From assembly GCF_900102105.1 (NCBI RefSeq), contig NZ_FNBB01000009.1, forward strand, positions 124,001 through 188,000: a DNA stretch of 64,000 bases, written 5' to 3'. How positions within the stretch are numbered: position 1 is the stretch's first letter; each line of letters starts with the position of its first letter. Positions 62,409-64,000 of this stretch are shown here, one piece after another. The notes under the pieces are model-generated. The model had not been told where the DNA came from, did not search any database, and was given only the letters and a program-made list of their open reading frames with translations. Made by a program: the position numbers and the translations under genes. This stretch comes from Agrobacterium pusense. GTDB lineage: Bacteria > Pseudomonadota > Alphaproteobacteria > Rhizobiales > Rhizobiaceae.

Positions 62409-64000
62409 GTGTCCTTTCTCCAGAACGCCAGCATCCGCACCAAAATTCTTTCCCTCATTCTGCCGATCTGCATCGTCGGTCTTGGCGCCACCGGCTTCAT
62501 GTCCGACCGCTACAAGCACGCGGACACGGCCTACTCCGATTTTATCGCCAAAGACAACGCCGCCCTGGTGGAGCTTGCCCGGGCAAACCGCAACCTGCAG
62601 TCCATGGCCTATGGTGCGTATCAGATCATGGTTTATGACGCCAATAGCCCCGACTTTAAAATCGTGAAGCAGGAATATGCGGGGGACAGGGCAGAGGTGG
62701 TAACGCGGCTGGACGATGTCAAAGCCATTTTTCCGGAAGAGACAGCAGCACTCGACAGGCTGTTGCAAGACGTCAAGGCCATTATCGCCATCACGGACAA
62801 GGCCGTGGAATTCGGTTCGGCCAACCGCAACCAGGAATCCGCTGCGGAGCTTCTGAAGGCTGACGTCGCCATGCGCGCTACGGGCGCCGACATCGCCAAT
62901 CTTCTTGACAAGCTTGCCAAGGGTGTCGTCAAGGGAAGCGACGACCTGACCGATCAGACCAATTCGACCATCCTCACCTCGCTGATGGCTGTCGGCGTTG
63001 CTTTCGCGACCGGCATTATTCTGGCGCTTTTCGTGGCTTCGCGCGGCATCACCACGCCGATTGCCCGCCTGCGCGAGCGCATGGTCTCGCTGGCCGCCGG
63101 TGAAACGACGGCGGAAATCGACGGAATGGCACGCAAAGACGAAGTCGGCCAGATGGCGCAGGCGGTTCAGGTTTTCCGTGAAAATGCCATCGAGCGCATT
63201 CGTCTCGAGCGGGAAACCGAAGCGAACCGCAGCCTGTCGGAACACGACCGGATCGACCGTGAGCAGCAGAAGGCGAAGGAAGCGGCCGACGTCAAATTCG
63301 CCGTCGACAACCTCGCTGCCGGTCTCTCGAAACTCTCCGACGGCGATGTCTCCTACCGCATCCGCGAGCCGTTCACGACAACGCTCGATACCGTGCGCAA
63401 CGATTTCAACACATCGGCGGAAAAGCTGCAGGCAGCCCTGACCCGTGTTGCGCAGAACGCCAACGGCATTGGCGCGGGGGCAAACGAAATCAAATCGGCC
63501 GCTGACGATCTGGCGAGACGTACCGAACAGCAAGCGGCGGCCGTGGAGGAAACCGCTGCGGCCCTGGAGGAGATAACCACGACCGTGCAGGATTCCACCA
63601 AACGCGCGCAGGAGGCGGGCCTGATCGTCAGTCGCGCCAAGGCGGGCGCGGAACAATCTGGCGAAGTGGTGCGCCGCGCCGTGGTCGCCATGGAGCAGAT
63701 CGCGAATTCTGCCAATGAAATCAGCAATATCATCGGGGTGATCGATGAGATCGCCTTCCAGACAAACCTGCTTGCCCTGAATGCCGGCGTGGAGGCCGCC
63801 CGCGCCGGTGAGGCCGGCAAGGGCTTCGCCGTCGTGGCCCAGGAGGTGCGCGAGCTTGCGCAACGCTCCGCCCATGCTGCCAAGGAGATCAAGGCGCTGA
63901 TCACCACCTCGAACGATCAGGTGCAGCAGGGCGTGCAGCTGGTGGGTGACACCGGCAAGGCGCTGGTGACGATCGTATCCGAAGTGCAGGAAATCAACCG
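62409..64000 (+). CDS. Methyl-accepting chemotaxis protein (partial, runs off the end)
   Basis: The frame opens at GTG 62409 with GAGG upstream and is open to the window edge (530 codons). TM1 is near residue 13 ([17 protein letters not shown]) and TM2 near residue 190 ([20 protein letters not shown]), with a helical periplasmic sensor between them. HAMP domains are near residues 215-265 and 300-350. The signalling domain has [20 protein letters not shown] at about residue 447, the canonical MCP tip. It probably transmits an attractant or repellent signal to CheA; the ligand is unknown. The C-terminus lies outside the window. Confidence 0.93.
   Translation, partial: MSFLQNASIRTKILSLILPICIVGLGATGFMSDRYKHADTAYSDFIAKDNAALVELARANRNLQSMAYGAYQIMVYDANSPDFKIVKQEYAGDRAEVVTRLDDVKAIFPEETAALDRLLQDVKAIIAITDKAVEFGSANRNQESAAELLKADVAMRATGADIANLLDKLAKGVVKGSDDLTDQTNSTILTSLMAVGVAFATGIILALFVASRGITTPIARLRERMVSLAAGETTAEIDGMARKDEVGQMAQAVQVFRENAIERIRLERETEANRSLSEHDRIDREQQKAKEAADVKFAVDNLAAGLSKLSDGDVSYRIREPFTTTLDTVRNDFNTSAEKLQAALTRVAQNANGIGAGANEIKSAADDLARRTEQQAAAVEETAAALEEITTTVQDSTKRAQEAGLIVSRAKAGAEQSGEVVRRAVVAMEQIANSANEISNIIGVIDEIAFQTNLLALNAGVEAARAGEAGKGFAVVAQEVRELAQRSAHAAKEIKALITTSNDQVQQGVQLVGDTGKALVTIVSEVQEIN

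Overview
The window reads as a chromosomal segment of a Rhizobiaceae bacterium, most likely Agrobacterium or a close relative. The reasons are the eukaryotic-type glutamine synthetase GlnII with a divergent GstI-like peptide gene, the urease operon with its rhizobial TIGR02117/DUF2459 neighbour, two families of long intergenic inverted repeats typical of this group, and high-GC alphaproteobacterial gene style. No rRNA, tRNA, CRISPR array or insertion sequence was recognised. Two genes run off the edges: a DUF2793 protein at the left and a chemotaxis receptor at the right.

Layout. 1-1800: DUF2793 fragment and cysQ. 2136-7818: a branched-chain amino acid (HAAT) ABC operon, livH-livM-livG-livF, a DUF6867 membrane protein and livK, closed by a terminator. 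7944-9196: a polysaccharide deacetylase and a convergent small ATPase. 9476-14596 (minus): an SDR dehydrogenase, an NCS1 permease fused to a hybrid histidine kinase, and a LuxR-type response regulator. 14820-16542: glnII with a sigma-54-type promoter and divergent gstI. 16871-22888: urea ABC transporter urtABCDE. 23131-33668: an esterase followed by urease genes ureD-A-B-C-E-F-G, interleaved with DUF1272, GFA, LprI-like, sialyltransferase-like, DUF2459, peroxiredoxin and metallo-beta-lactamase-fold genes. 33737-34519: a Crp/Fnr regulator under its own FNR-type box. 34893-39423: an RND efflux pump and adaptor. 39924-47758: a pyrimidine/hydantoin operon (amidohydrolase, dihydropyrimidinase, NUDIX, NMT1-type ABC transporter) with a divergent RutR-like regulator and a near-consensus RutR operator between them. 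47922-49500: small genes including a group II truncated haemoglobin. 49633-61937: a polysaccharide locus (phosphomannomutase, Wzz-type protein, WecG-type and GT2 transferases, exported GH10 hydrolase, Wzy-like polymerase). 62409 to the end: a chemotaxis receptor.

The dominant theme is nitrogen scavenging. Amino acid uptake, urea uptake and hydrolysis, pyrimidine-ring breakdown and ammonia assimilation by GlnII are packed within about 45 kb. The permease-kinase fusion fits that theme as a possible nucleobase or hydantoin sensor, but its ligand is unknown.

The most unusual items are the NCS1-kinase fusion with a cysteine-rich linker, the GT29-like protein inside the urease operon, a perfect 16-bp palindrome upstream of urtA, and the long inverted repeats placed inside otherwise compact operons.
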